From Metasolibacillus sp. (GTDB lineage Bacteria > Bacillota > Bacilli > Bacillales_A > Planococcaceae): a stretch of 59,534 nucleotides of DNA. Where the stretch lies: assembly GCF_025291715.1 (NCBI RefSeq), contig NZ_JAMBIZ010000022.1, positions 1-59,534 on the forward strand, written 5' to 3'. Position 1 is the first letter of the stretch. Every line of letters begins with the position of its first letter. The notes beneath the pieces are model-generated. The model was not told where the DNA came from, ran no database searches, and saw nothing but the letters and a program-made list of their open reading frames with translations. Below are positions 46,253 through 54,089 of the stretch, one piece after another. Both the position numbers and the translations under genes were made by a program.

Positions 46253-48637
46253 CTAGTTACGTAATGGCTTTCCTTTTACAAGCATGTGCTGCATACGCAT
46301 TTGCGATTTTGGATCAGCAACTAATTGTAAAAATGCCTCTTTTTCTAAGTTTAATAAGTATTCCTCTGTCACTTCTGTTCCATATGGTACTAAGCCCCCT
46401 GCAATTACATATGCAAGCTTTTTGGCTATTTTTAAATCATGCTCACTAATATAGCCTGATTGGAACATGCCCTGTGCACCTAACAGCAATGTTGCATAGC
46501 CTGGTGCCCCAACAACCTTCACCTTTTGCTTTAACGGTGCAGTATAACCCGTCTCATATAATGCTAGCGCTGCTTGCTTCGCATCATAAAGTTGATGATC
46601 TGCATTAACAGAAATACCATCCGCAAAGTTTAAGAAATTGTTTTCACGCGCTTCCTCACCAGATGTTGATACTTTCGCCATCGCAATTGTTTCAAATACT
46701 TTTGTTGCAATTGCTTGGTAATCGATTTCTACCCCATTTGGCAAGCCTTTTAAGAACTTTTGATAAAGACCGATATTACCGCCGCCCCCTGGAATTAAGC
46801 CAACGCCTACTTCTACAAGACCCATATATGTTTCAGCAGATGCTTGAATATGCGCTGCTGGTAAGCACACTTCCGCTCCGCCACCTAAAGCCATTTGGAA
46901 AGGTGCTGCGACAACTGGCTTTGTGCAATATTTAATGCGGCGCATCGCCTTTTGGAATGCGCTCACGACGAAGTCTAGCTCGAAAATATTATCATCCTGT
47001 GCTTCCATTAAAATCATGCCTAAGTTCGCCCCAACACAGAAGTTCTTGCCCTGGTTACCAATAACTAAGCCTTTATAATTTGCTTCTACTTCGTCAATTG
47101 CGAAGTTCAGCATTTGAATAATGTCTAAGCCAATGGCATTTGATTGTGAGTGGAATTCTAATAATGCAATGCCATCGCCTAAATCAATTAAGCTAGCACC
47201 CGTATTTGATTTAATGACACCATGCTTTTTCTTATAGCGCTTTAAATCAATTACTTTCGGATTCGTTGGCACTTTTTCATATTCTGTCCCATTATAGAAG
47301 GCTAAATCGCCATCAATTTCTGAGTAGAATGTATCAAAGCCTTTTTCTAATAAACCTTTCACGAATGCTGGCACTTCTCGACCTTCTGCCTCCATTTTTG
47401 CAACAGAGTCTTTCACACCAATTGCATCCCACATTTCAAATGGCCCTTGTGCCCAGCCGAAGCCCCATTTCATCGCATTGTCGATTGCCACAATGTCATC
47501 TGCAATTTCGCCATGTAGCTGTGCTGAATAAATCAATGTCGGTGCAAAAACATTCCATAATAACTCGCCTACACGGTCATTTGCATAAACCAGTGTTTTT
47601 ACTTTATTGGCTAAGCCTCTAGCTTGCTTTGCCATTTCCATAGAAGGCGTTTTCAGCTTTTTCACTGACTCATATTCAAATGTTTGTAAGTTTAGCTCAA
47701 GAATTTCCTTGCCTTGCTTTAAGAAGAAGCCTTGACCTGACTTCGCACCTAGCCAGCCATTGTCAATCATCTTTTTCACGACTGCTGATTCTGCAAATAC
47801 TTGTTGCTCTTCACCTGTCGTATTGTCATAAACGTTTTTAGCAACATGCGCAAATGTATCTAACCCTACAACATCTAACGTACGGAAAGTTGCTGATTTT
47901 GGGCGACCGATTAAAGGACCTGTTACGGAATCAACTTCACCGATTGAATAGCCACGCTCCTGCATTTCACGCATCGTTACAAGTAAACCGTATGTACCGA
48001 TACGATTTGCAATAAAGTTTGGCGTATCTTTTGCGATAACAACCCCTTTGCCAAGCACATCTTCACCGAATTCACGCATAAATGCGACCACTTCTGGTGC
48101 AGTTGTATTTGCTGGGATAACTTCTAAAAGCTTTAAATAGCGCGGTGGATTGAAGAAATGCGTTCCTAAGAAATGCTTTTGGAAATCCTCTGAGCGTCCC
48201 TCTGCCATCGCATTAATGCTAATACCTGATGTATTTGATGTAATAATTGTGCCAGCTGTTCTCACAGCATCAATTTTTTCATATAAGCTCTTTTTAATAG
48301 CTAAATTTTCAACAACAACTTCAATAATCCAATCCACATCTTTTAGCTTCTCTAAATCATCCTCAAAATTCCCTGGTGTGATTAAAGCTAAGTTTTGCTT
48401 CGAAGATAGTGGTGCTGGTTTTTGTTTTAATAGTTTTTGCATTGCCCCTTGTGCAAAACGATTGCGTACTACAGGATGCTCAAGCGTTAACCCCTTCGCT
48501 TGCTCCTCCGCCGTTAATTCCTTCGGTGCAATATCCAACAATAATGTCGGAATACCGATATTCGCTAAATGTGCTGCAATACCTGATCCCATAACCCCTG
48601 AGCCTAAAACGGCTGCCTTTTTAATGCTGTAAGCCAC
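46253..48637 (-). CDS. fadN: Enoyl-CoA hydratase/3-hydroxyacyl-CoA dehydrogenase FadN
   Basis: A bifunctional beta-oxidation enzyme of 794 residues with the dehydrogenase first, as in B. subtilis YusL. The NAD motif AAVLGSGVMGSGIAAHLAN is near the N-terminus, and HFFNPPRYLKLLEVI follows. The hydratase part has FCVGANLG (oxyanion hole) and LVEVGVGLIPGGGG in the C-terminal third. I chose the GTG at 48637 (AAGGGGG eight bases upstream); the ATG at 48682 overlaps the FadR operator and has no ribosome site. First gene of the operon. Confidence 0.93.
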   Translation of the reverse strand: MAYSIKKAAVLGSGVMGSGIAAHLANIGIPTLLLDIAPKELTAEEQAKGLTLEHPVVRNRFAQGAMQKLLKQKPAPLSSKQNLALITPGNFEDDLEKLKDVDWIIEVVVENLAIKKSLYEKIDAVRTAGTIITSNTSGISINAMAEGRSEDFQKHFLGTHFFNPPRYLKLLEVIPANTTAPEVVAFMREFGEDVLGKGVVIAKDTPNFIANRIGTYGLLVTMREMQERGYSIGEVDSVTGPLIGRPKSATFRTLDVVGLDTFAHVAKNVYDNTTGEEQQVFAESAVVKKMIDNGWLGAKSGQGFFLKQGKEILELNLQTFEYESVKKLKTPSMEMAKQARGLANKVKTLVYANDRVGELLWNVFAPTLIYSAQLHGEIADDIVAIDNAMKWGFGWAQGPFEMWDAIGVKDSVAKMEAEGREVPAFVKGLLEKGFDTFYSEIDGDLAFYNGTEYEKVPTNPKVIDLKRYKKKHGVIKSNTGASLIDLGDGIALLEFHSQSNAIGLDIIQMLNFAIDEVEANYKGLVIGNQGKNFCVGANLGMILMEAQDDNIFELDFVVSAFQKAMRRIKYCTKPVVAAPFQMALGGGAEVCLPAAHIQASAETYMGLVEVGVGLIPGGGGNIGLYQKFLKGLPNGVEIDYQAIATKVFETIAMAKVSTSGEEARENNFLNFADGISVNADHQLYDAKQAALALYETGYTAPLKQKVKVVGAPGYATLLLGAQGMFQSGYISEHDLKIAKKLAYVIAGGLVPYGTEVTEEYLLNLEKEAFLQLVADPKSQMRMQHMLVKGKPLRN

Positions 48638-48663
48638 GAGCAATTCCCCCTTGTGCAATTCTT

Positions 48664-48681
48664 TGAATGAACAGTCATTCA
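48664..48681. promoter_or_regulatory. FadR-type operator of the fad operon
   Basis: TGAATGAACAGTCATTCA is a perfect inverted repeat with 7-bp arms and a 4-bp centre. It agrees with the FadR (YsiA) consensus of Bacilli. FadR represses beta-oxidation genes until long-chain acyl-CoA releases it. It lies 27 bases before the chosen fadN start. Confidence 0.85.
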
Positions 48682-48871
48682 TTTTGTAGCGAAAAAAAAT
48701 AGCTCACTACTAAAATATTTTTTTCACATTATTTCTGTTTTTAGTGTAGTGTATTTCTTTTATTAAAGCAATATTTTTTTCACAGTATTTTCAAAATTTT
48801 TTCTATCGACAAGCAAATTGCTTTCGTTCACATTTGAAAATCGGTACACTAATCATAAAGGAGTGAGATCA

Positions 48872-49189
48872 ATGGAACAAATAACAACATTAGAGCAATT
48901 TAACGAATTAACTTCAACAGAGCAAGCAGTCATCATTAAATTTTTTGCAGGCTGGTGCCCTGATTGCACACGCATGGATATGTTTATTGACCCAATTATC
49001 GAGGAATACAACCAATATAAATGGTATTCTATCAACCGCGATGATTTCCCAGAGCTAGCTGAAAAATATCAAGTAATGGGCATCCCGTCATTATTAATCT
49101 TCAAAAATGGTGAAAAATTAGCACACTTACATAGTGCCAATGCTAAATCACCTGCACAAGTAACTGAGTTTTTAGACGCACAAGCATAA
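48872..49189 (+). CDS. Thioredoxin-like protein with CPDC site
   Basis: A thioredoxin-fold protein of 105 residues. AGWCPDCTRMDMF holds the active site (CPDC, about residues 28-31), and VMGIPSLLIF holds the cis-proline. The CPDC centre differs from the CGPC of true thioredoxin. The ATG at 48872 follows AAAGGAGTG. It is divergent from fadN; the fad operator lies between them. Confidence 0.88.
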   Translation: MEQITTLEQFNELTSTEQAVIIKFFAGWCPDCTRMDMFIDPIIEEYNQYKWYSINRDDFPELAEKYQVMGIPSLLIFKNGEKLAHLHSANAKSPAQVTEFLDAQA

Positions 49190-49190
49190 A

Positions 49191-49226
49191 AAAACAAGCT
49201 CCCGCTTGGTCGGGAGCTTGTTTTTT
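49191..49226 (+). terminator. Terminator of the thioredoxin-like gene
   Basis: Perfect 14-bp stem AAAACAAGCTCCCG/CGGGAGCTTGTTTT with a 6-base loop followed by TT. Confidence 0.92.
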
Positions 49227-49230
49227 GCGT

Positions 49231-49313
49231 TTCGATGAGCGAATTTTACATTTGGTTGAGCGAATTTGCCGTTTGGTTGAGCGAATTCCACCATTCGTTG
49301 AGCGAATCTCTAC
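49231..49313. repeat. 21-bp-period array C, four units (clearest copy)
   Basis: TGAGCGAATT/C starts at 49236, 49257, 49278 and 49299: three intervals of exactly 21 bp. GGTTGAGCGAATT is shared by the middle two, and the other bases of each unit vary. On the minus strand the core reads AATTCGCTCAA and lies eight bases after the stop codon of the gene at 49316. Confidence 0.92.
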
Positions 49314-49315
49314 TT

Positions 49316-49912
49316 TTAAACCAATTCTTTCATTAACTGCTGTCCCTTTTCAACCGATGTTTCAATATAGCCGATGATTTGTGGCAAGGTGAAAACCTGT
49401 AAATTTTGCTTTAGCATATCCTCATCATACACCATGTCACCTTGTACATAAGGTAAAAACTGCATAACCTCCTGTTCAGTTACTTCCTCTAAATTCACAA
49501 TGGTTGCTTTAGATGGCAATATAGATTCATTGAAGCCGTAATATGCTAATAGCTGCCCATTTAGTAGCATAAAATCTTGATGATAAAGCCTTCCTAGATT
49601 TTGGTCATTTTCCATACGATTTTTTAGCCAAGGTAGATAAAAGCCTTGCAACCATAAATCATCTGCAATTAAATGCGTATAGTAGCCGAGTATGTATGAC
49701 TGTTCTTTGTGTGTATTATATTTTTCTAAAAAACCTGTATAATCAATTTTTCGTGTATAATCTTCCTGTTGACCAATATAAAAATGCGAGCGCTCTTTGT
49801 CTAATGCAGCATCCGGTGCGATGCCACCTGCTAAAAAGCTCGCTTTGTCCTTTATTTCGATCCGTTCTGCTATCTTCTGTGAGATAATCAAATGCATAAT
49901 TCTTGAACCCAT
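49316..49912 (-). CDS. Zinc-dependent phospholipase C family protein
   Basis: A 198-residue protein of the PF00882-type (zinc-dependent phospholipase C/S1-P1 nuclease-like) helical fold. Histidine and aspartate ligands are visible in MHLIISQKI, GGIAPDA, KERSHFY and LGYYTHLIADDLW. No signal peptide is seen, so it is probably cytoplasmic and not a secreted toxin. The substrate is unknown. It is monocistronic; array C lies where its terminator would be. Confidence 0.78.
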   Translation of the reverse strand: MGSRIMHLIISQKIAERIEIKDKASFLAGGIAPDAALDKERSHFYIGQQEDYTRKIDYTGFLEKYNTHKEQSYILGYYTHLIADDLWLQGFYLPWLKNRMENDQNLGRLYHQDFMLLNGQLLAYYGFNESILPSKATIVNLEEVTEQEVMQFLPYVQGDMVYDEDMLKQNLQVFTLPQIIGYIETSVEKGQQLMKELV

Positions 49913-50021
49913 TTCTTGCCCCCCTTTTCTTTTCCAAAATCACAACGTTTTTCCTGCCCTATAAGTTGCAGCTTTACCTATACAAAACTTCTTAATAAGA
50001 TAATAGAAGGGGGCTTTAAAG

Positions 50022-50360
50022 ATGAAAAAGAATATTACATTCATCATTTTAATAACCAGCTCTATTCTCCTCATCGCTTTTTCACAAATGATTATGAATA
50101 ATGCAGCTTCTCCTACAACAAATAATGAGGAATTGCTTGTTATTACTGGAGAAATTATAGAATTAGAGAGTGGTAGGTTTTTACTCCAAGGTAGCTCCTC
50201 TGAATCAAATCATCAGCCATTTGATAAAGTTTGGATTTCTAGCAATTCAATGGATTCTTTGAAAATTGGTCAAACTGTCTCTGTGTGGGTAAATTTCGTT
50301 GAGACAAGTGATCCTGCACAGGCAAGTGCAACTAAAATTGAAATTAACACAGCTGACTGA
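50022..50360 (+). CDS. Secreted DUF3221 family protein
   Basis: A 112-residue exported protein with an N-terminal hydrophobic stretch (residues 5-24), no lipobox cysteine, and a small beta-rich DUF3221 domain. GQTVSVWVNFVETSDPAQASATKIEI near the C-terminus matches the family hallmark G-V-W...PAQA. The function is unknown. AAGGGGG precedes the ATG. Its last codons and stop form one arm of the palindrome that follows. Confidence 0.75.
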   Translation: MKKNITFIILITSSILLIAFSQMIMNNAASPTTNNEELLVITGEIIELESGRFLLQGSSSESNHQPFDKVWISSNSMDSLKIGQTVSVWVNFVETSDPAQASATKIEINTAD

Positions 50361-50383
50361 AAAGATGATATCTTTTCAGTCAG
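50352..50383. terminator. Palindrome over the end of the DUF3221 gene
   Basis: Perfect 15-bp arms GCTGACTGAAAAGAT/ATCTTTTCAGTCAGC with a 2-base centre (50352-50366 with 50369-50383) include the stop codon. No long T run follows, so termination could serve either of the converging genes only weakly. Confidence 0.6.
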
Positions 50384-50388
50384 CCATT

Positions 50389-52980
50389 TCAACGGACTAA
50401 ATTCATTTCACGAAAATATTTGTGCGGCTCTGTATAAATAAAGAGCGTATTCGGAATTGCCTCCATTTTTCGCTCATAGCGACTTAATTTATTTATCGTT
50501 GCGGCTAGTCGATTTTCTACATTTATATTTGTCATAAAGTGAATGCCGTAGCCGAATACATCGAGCTTTTTCTCCTCCCACCAACGCAGCTGTCCTGCCA
50601 CTTCAAAATGCTCGCCCATAATATTAAATGTCACATTAAACTTCATATCCTGATGGACTGGTAGCTTTAAATTAGATAAAATTTTCACGCCACCTAAGCT
50701 TATATTTTCAATTAACACAGGTGTTTTCCCAAGCGTTATCGCTTGTCCATTGAACTCAGTAATTGTTAAAAACCCTTGTAATAGATGCTGGAAACGATAG
50801 CGGTAATATTGCCGTCTCTCTACAGTGACTGCTCTTTTATATTTGCTTTTTGGTATAACATAGCCTGTTTTTAAAATGGCTTTAAATGTCGATTCTTTTG
50901 CAGGCTTTGAGAAAATATATCCTTGGACAGCATCACATTCCAATTGCTTTAAAAATTCGAGCTGCTCTACCGTTTCCACCCCCTCTGCAATCACCTCCAT
51001 CGAAAGCGACTTTGCTAAATAGATAGTCGATTTAATAATCGCATCATCAATGCTATTTTCTTCAAACAAATTTTGAACGAACACTTTGTTTACTTTCAAA
51101 ATATTCGGTCTTATTTTTCGAATATAATCTAATGAGGAATGTCCTTTGCCAAAATCAGCAACAACCACTTGAATGCCTAGCTGTTTAAATGCTTCTATTG
51201 ATTCATGAATAATGTCTTCATGTAAAAATGTATTTTGATTCATTTCAAAGCGTAAGAAGGCTGGATTTATATTGTACTGCTCAAGCAATCGAATAACTAA
51301 ATCATAAAAGCCCTTTTTCAATAGTCGAAGCGCTGGAATAATGACCGTAATAGGCTTTAATGACAGCTGTTCAGCCTGCCACTCCTGCATCGATTGCAGC
51401 ACTTTTTCTAGTAGCCAGTCGGTAATGGGATTAATTAAATGATTTTCTTCTGCCAATGGGAGAAACTCATCTGGCATGACAAGTCCCCAGTCTGGATGAT
51501 TCCAGCGAATAAAAGCTTGTGCCCCCGTCAACAGCCCTTTTCTCGTATCAACTTGCGGCTGATAAAAAACGGCAAATTGCTTTTCAGTAATAGCTTTTCT
51601 CATATCTCGCTCTAGCATATATTGCTTAAATGTTGAAATACTTGCAACATGTGATGAAAGCTCATACGTATTCTTTCCTTTTTTCTTTGCCTCCTGTAAA
51701 GCATTATATGCTTTTTCAAGCAATGTTCTTTCGTCTCCTGCCTCTGCTGGATAAAATGAAATTCCTATGCTAGCTGTCACATTCAATTCAAATTCTTGAA
51801 TCGTAAAAGGCTGCTGAATTGTTTTTAAAATTTGTTCCGCTAATGTGATGATCTCTTTTTGCCATATGTGAGGCACAAGCATTAAAAAGTTATTATTGCT
51901 CATACGGGCAATTTCACCATTTTGAGGTGTTATTTGTTTCAATCTTTGTGCTAATATTTTCAATGCTTCATTACCTGTTGAATAGCCTAATGAATTGTTA
52001 ATAACATGGAACCGGTCGATATCAATGTTTAAAATAGTGAAAGGCTCTTGCTTTGTTGTATATTGCCCCAATACTTTTCTCATTTTCGTTTGATTCGGCA
52101 AACCTGTTAATGCATCATATTGCGCTAAATATAATAATTCCTGCTCCATTGCAATTTCCCTTGTAATATCAAGCACAAGTCCAAAAACATTTGTGACATC
52201 TCCCTGCTGATTAAAGCGTGGTATAATTTGCTCAAGCAGCCATTTTTTCTCGCCATTTTGACAAGTAATTGCATAGATTTCCTGTATTTTTTCTCCTGCC
52301 ACAACACGTGCCTTTGCTTTATTCATCACATCAATATACTCTTCATTAACAAGCTCAAACCAAGCTTGCTCATTTTCATAAAGTGTATTAGTTGGAAGGT
52401 TTAATATGTCCTCCAGCCCTTTTGAAGTGTAAATAAACGGCCCATCCATTGATTCTCGCATCCAAATTCCCGAAGTCAAATGATCGAAAATATATTGATA
52501 TTCATCGCGACTTTGCTTTAACGTAAGCTGCTGCTTAAGTAAATATTTCTCTAAATTGCTGCTTACCTTCACATAGACACTCGTTATTTGATCGCCCTCT
52601 TTAATTGGCACAAATGATAAAGTAAGCGGTAGCTCCTCTAGCTGTTTATTGCGAACAGTAATATCAACTTGTGTCGTTATTCCTTTTAATGCATTGATAA
52701 AGCTAATTTTTAATTGTTTCAATGTTTCAGGGGAAGTAAATTTTCGAAAGTCATTTGTCGATGTAATTTCCGTTCCAAAAAACGCTTCCATTTTCTCTCT
52801 GTTTGCAACATATAGCTCACCTTGACGTGAAAAAACAAAGACGATTTCTGGATCATTCGTTACAAGTGAAGTATAAATTTGCAGTAAATCATCATGTGTT
52901 GTTTCCATTACATACGTGCTATCGCTCTTTCTTTTAGAAAAAACATTGAAAAAACGGTTTTTATTGTACATTTCTTTCAT
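50389..52980 (-). CDS. PAS-PAS-GGDEF-EAL-PilZ protein, catalytic sites degenerate
   Basis: An 863-residue soluble signalling protein. Two PAS domains (about residues 30-130 and 155-275) precede GGDEF (about 285-440), EAL (about 455-700) and PilZ (about 715-840). The GGDEF signature is replaced by SNNNF (about 361-365). In the EAL domain the signature reads QAFIRW (about 487), DDFG has become ADFG (about 607), and KxD has become KVN. AEGVET is kept. The PilZ part keeps RRQYYR (RxxxR, about 721) and NISLGG (NxSxxG, about 757), so it should still bind cyclic di-GMP. GGGAGGG precedes the ATG. It is likely a receptor or scaffold rather than an enzyme. Confidence 0.88.
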   Translation of the reverse strand: MKEMYNKNRFFNVFSKRKSDSTYVMETTHDDLLQIYTSLVTNDPEIVFVFSRQGELYVANREKMEAFFGTEITSTNDFRKFTSPETLKQLKISFINALKGITTQVDITVRNKQLEELPLTLSFVPIKEGDQITSVYVKVSSNLEKYLLKQQLTLKQSRDEYQYIFDHLTSGIWMRESMDGPFIYTSKGLEDILNLPTNTLYENEQAWFELVNEEYIDVMNKAKARVVAGEKIQEIYAITCQNGEKKWLLEQIIPRFNQQGDVTNVFGLVLDITREIAMEQELLYLAQYDALTGLPNQTKMRKVLGQYTTKQEPFTILNIDIDRFHVINNSLGYSTGNEALKILAQRLKQITPQNGEIARMSNNNFLMLVPHIWQKEIITLAEQILKTIQQPFTIQEFELNVTASIGISFYPAEAGDERTLLEKAYNALQEAKKKGKNTYELSSHVASISTFKQYMLERDMRKAITEKQFAVFYQPQVDTRKGLLTGAQAFIRWNHPDWGLVMPDEFLPLAEENHLINPITDWLLEKVLQSMQEWQAEQLSLKPITVIIPALRLLKKGFYDLVIRLLEQYNINPAFLRFEMNQNTFLHEDIIHESIEAFKQLGIQVVVADFGKGHSSLDYIRKIRPNILKVNKVFVQNLFEENSIDDAIIKSTIYLAKSLSMEVIAEGVETVEQLEFLKQLECDAVQGYIFSKPAKESTFKAILKTGYVIPKSKYKRAVTVERRQYYRYRFQHLLQGFLTITEFNGQAITLGKTPVLIENISLGGVKILSNLKLPVHQDMKFNVTFNIMGEHFEVAGQLRWWEEKKLDVFGYGIHFMTNINVENRLAATINKLSRYERKMEAIPNTLFIYTEPHKYFREMNLVR

Positions 52981-53085
52981 CTTCTATCCCTCCCTATGAG
53001 AAAGTACATGCTTGTTATTATTAATTATAGTATAAAAGAACTTTTTATTTAATGGGTATTTAGAATTGTTTGAATATTTTTTAAA

Positions 53086-53126
53086 TAAAAAAGGTACTAG
53101 AAGAATGAGCTCCTCTAGTACCTTTT
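53086..53126 (-). terminator. Terminator of the sigma factor/EamA operon
   Basis: Stem AAAAGGTACTAG/CTAGTACCTTTT (53089-53100 with 53115-53126), right after the EamA stop codon, with a T run on the minus strand. Confidence 0.88.
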
Positions 53127-53128
53127 CA

Positions 53129-53998
53129 TTAAGCTTTCACTTTATTTCCTACAGTTAATACGATAATTCCAGCAAAAATCAGCACAACACCTAGCCATGA
53201 TGTCCACGCTAAATATTCATTCAAGAAAAACGCACCGAGTAGTGCTGCTGTCAATGGCTCCGCTAAGCTTAACGTTACTGCCGCAGAGGATGGAACCGCC
53301 CGCAAGCCTGTTAAAAATAAAATATAGGCAATGCTTGTCGCTGCTATTCCCATATAGCCCATTGTCAATAGGTTTGTCGTTTCTCCTAGCCAGCTCCAGC
53401 CATCAGACCATGCAAGCGGTACTAAAAATAATGCGCTTAATGTAAAGGTCATGGCTACTGCAGGCAATGTCGCAGCATGCTCCGTCAAACGTTTGCTAAC
53501 ATTCGTATAAAACGCAAACATTATGCCACCACATAGTGCAAGCAGCACCCCAAAGCCATTGACTGTCGTATCACCACCAATTGCAAAAAGCAACACACAG
53601 CCAACAATAGCAAAGCTTGTAGAAATTGCCCAAACACGTGTCGGCTTAACCTTCCAAAGAAGCCATTCAATAATGCCTGCAAAAACTGGGGCACTGCCAA
53701 TTGTTACAACCGTTCCAATGGCCACACCAGTATAGCGTATAGAAGAAAAAAACAAGCATTGGAAAAGTGCAATGGATAGCGCCGCCAGTAAATTCCATTT
53801 CCAAGGCCATGTTTTCCATTGAATGCTCCTTGCTAAAAGTGCAAAAATTAATAACGTACCGCCACCAATAGCTGAGCGCACACATGCGACCGCAAATGGT
53901 GAAATATTCCCCTGTAAAAATGTTTGTGTTGTTCCTGTCGTTCCCCATAAAACAGCAGCAAGTAGCACTGCGATATATGGTAATAGATTCATTTTCAT
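53129..53998 (-). CDS. EamA/DMT family transporter
   Basis: A 289-residue membrane protein with ten predicted helices in two EamA halves. VLLAAVLWGTTGTTQTF opens the first half, and the AVTLSLAEPLTAALLGAFFLNE segment is near the C-terminus. Family members export amino acids, nucleotide derivatives or other small metabolites. ACGGAGG lies before the ATG. It is the last gene behind the ECF sigma factor, anti-sigma and mini-ORF, with no terminator between, so it is probably part of that regulon. Confidence 0.86.
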   Translation of the reverse strand: MKMNLLPYIAVLLAAVLWGTTGTTQTFLQGNISPFAVACVRSAIGGGTLLIFALLARSIQWKTWPWKWNLLAALSIALFQCLFFSSIRYTGVAIGTVVTIGSAPVFAGIIEWLLWKVKPTRVWAISTSFAIVGCVLLFAIGGDTTVNGFGVLLALCGGIMFAFYTNVSKRLTEHAATLPAVAMTFTLSALFLVPLAWSDGWSWLGETTNLLTMGYMGIAATSIAYILFLTGLRAVPSSAAVTLSLAEPLTAALLGAFFLNEYLAWTSWLGVVLIFAGIIVLTVGNKVKA

Positions 53999-54024
53999 AT
54001 CCTCCGTCTAATTAAAATATAATA

Positions 54025-54075
54025 TTAGCGAAGGTTTACTGGTACATCCTGTTCAAATAATGGCTTCCAAAGCAT
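54025..54075 (-). CDS. 16-codon mini-ORF in the sigma operon
   Basis: ATG at 54075 lies about seven bases after AGAGGAGG, one of the best ribosome sites in the window. The site touches the stop codon of the putative anti-sigma gene. The frame encodes MLWKPLFEQDVPVNLR and then stops. EamA starts 26 bases later. It may be a real micro-protein or a coupling/leader peptide for EamA. No relative is known to me. Confidence 0.45.
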   Translation of the reverse strand: MLWKPLFEQDVPVNLR

Positions 54076-54089
54076 TAAAATTCCTCCTC

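Noticed and set aside
49231-49313. CRISPR array
   Set aside because: The period is only 21 bp and the shared core about 8-13 bp, far below CRISPR repeat and spacer sizes, and no cas genes are present.
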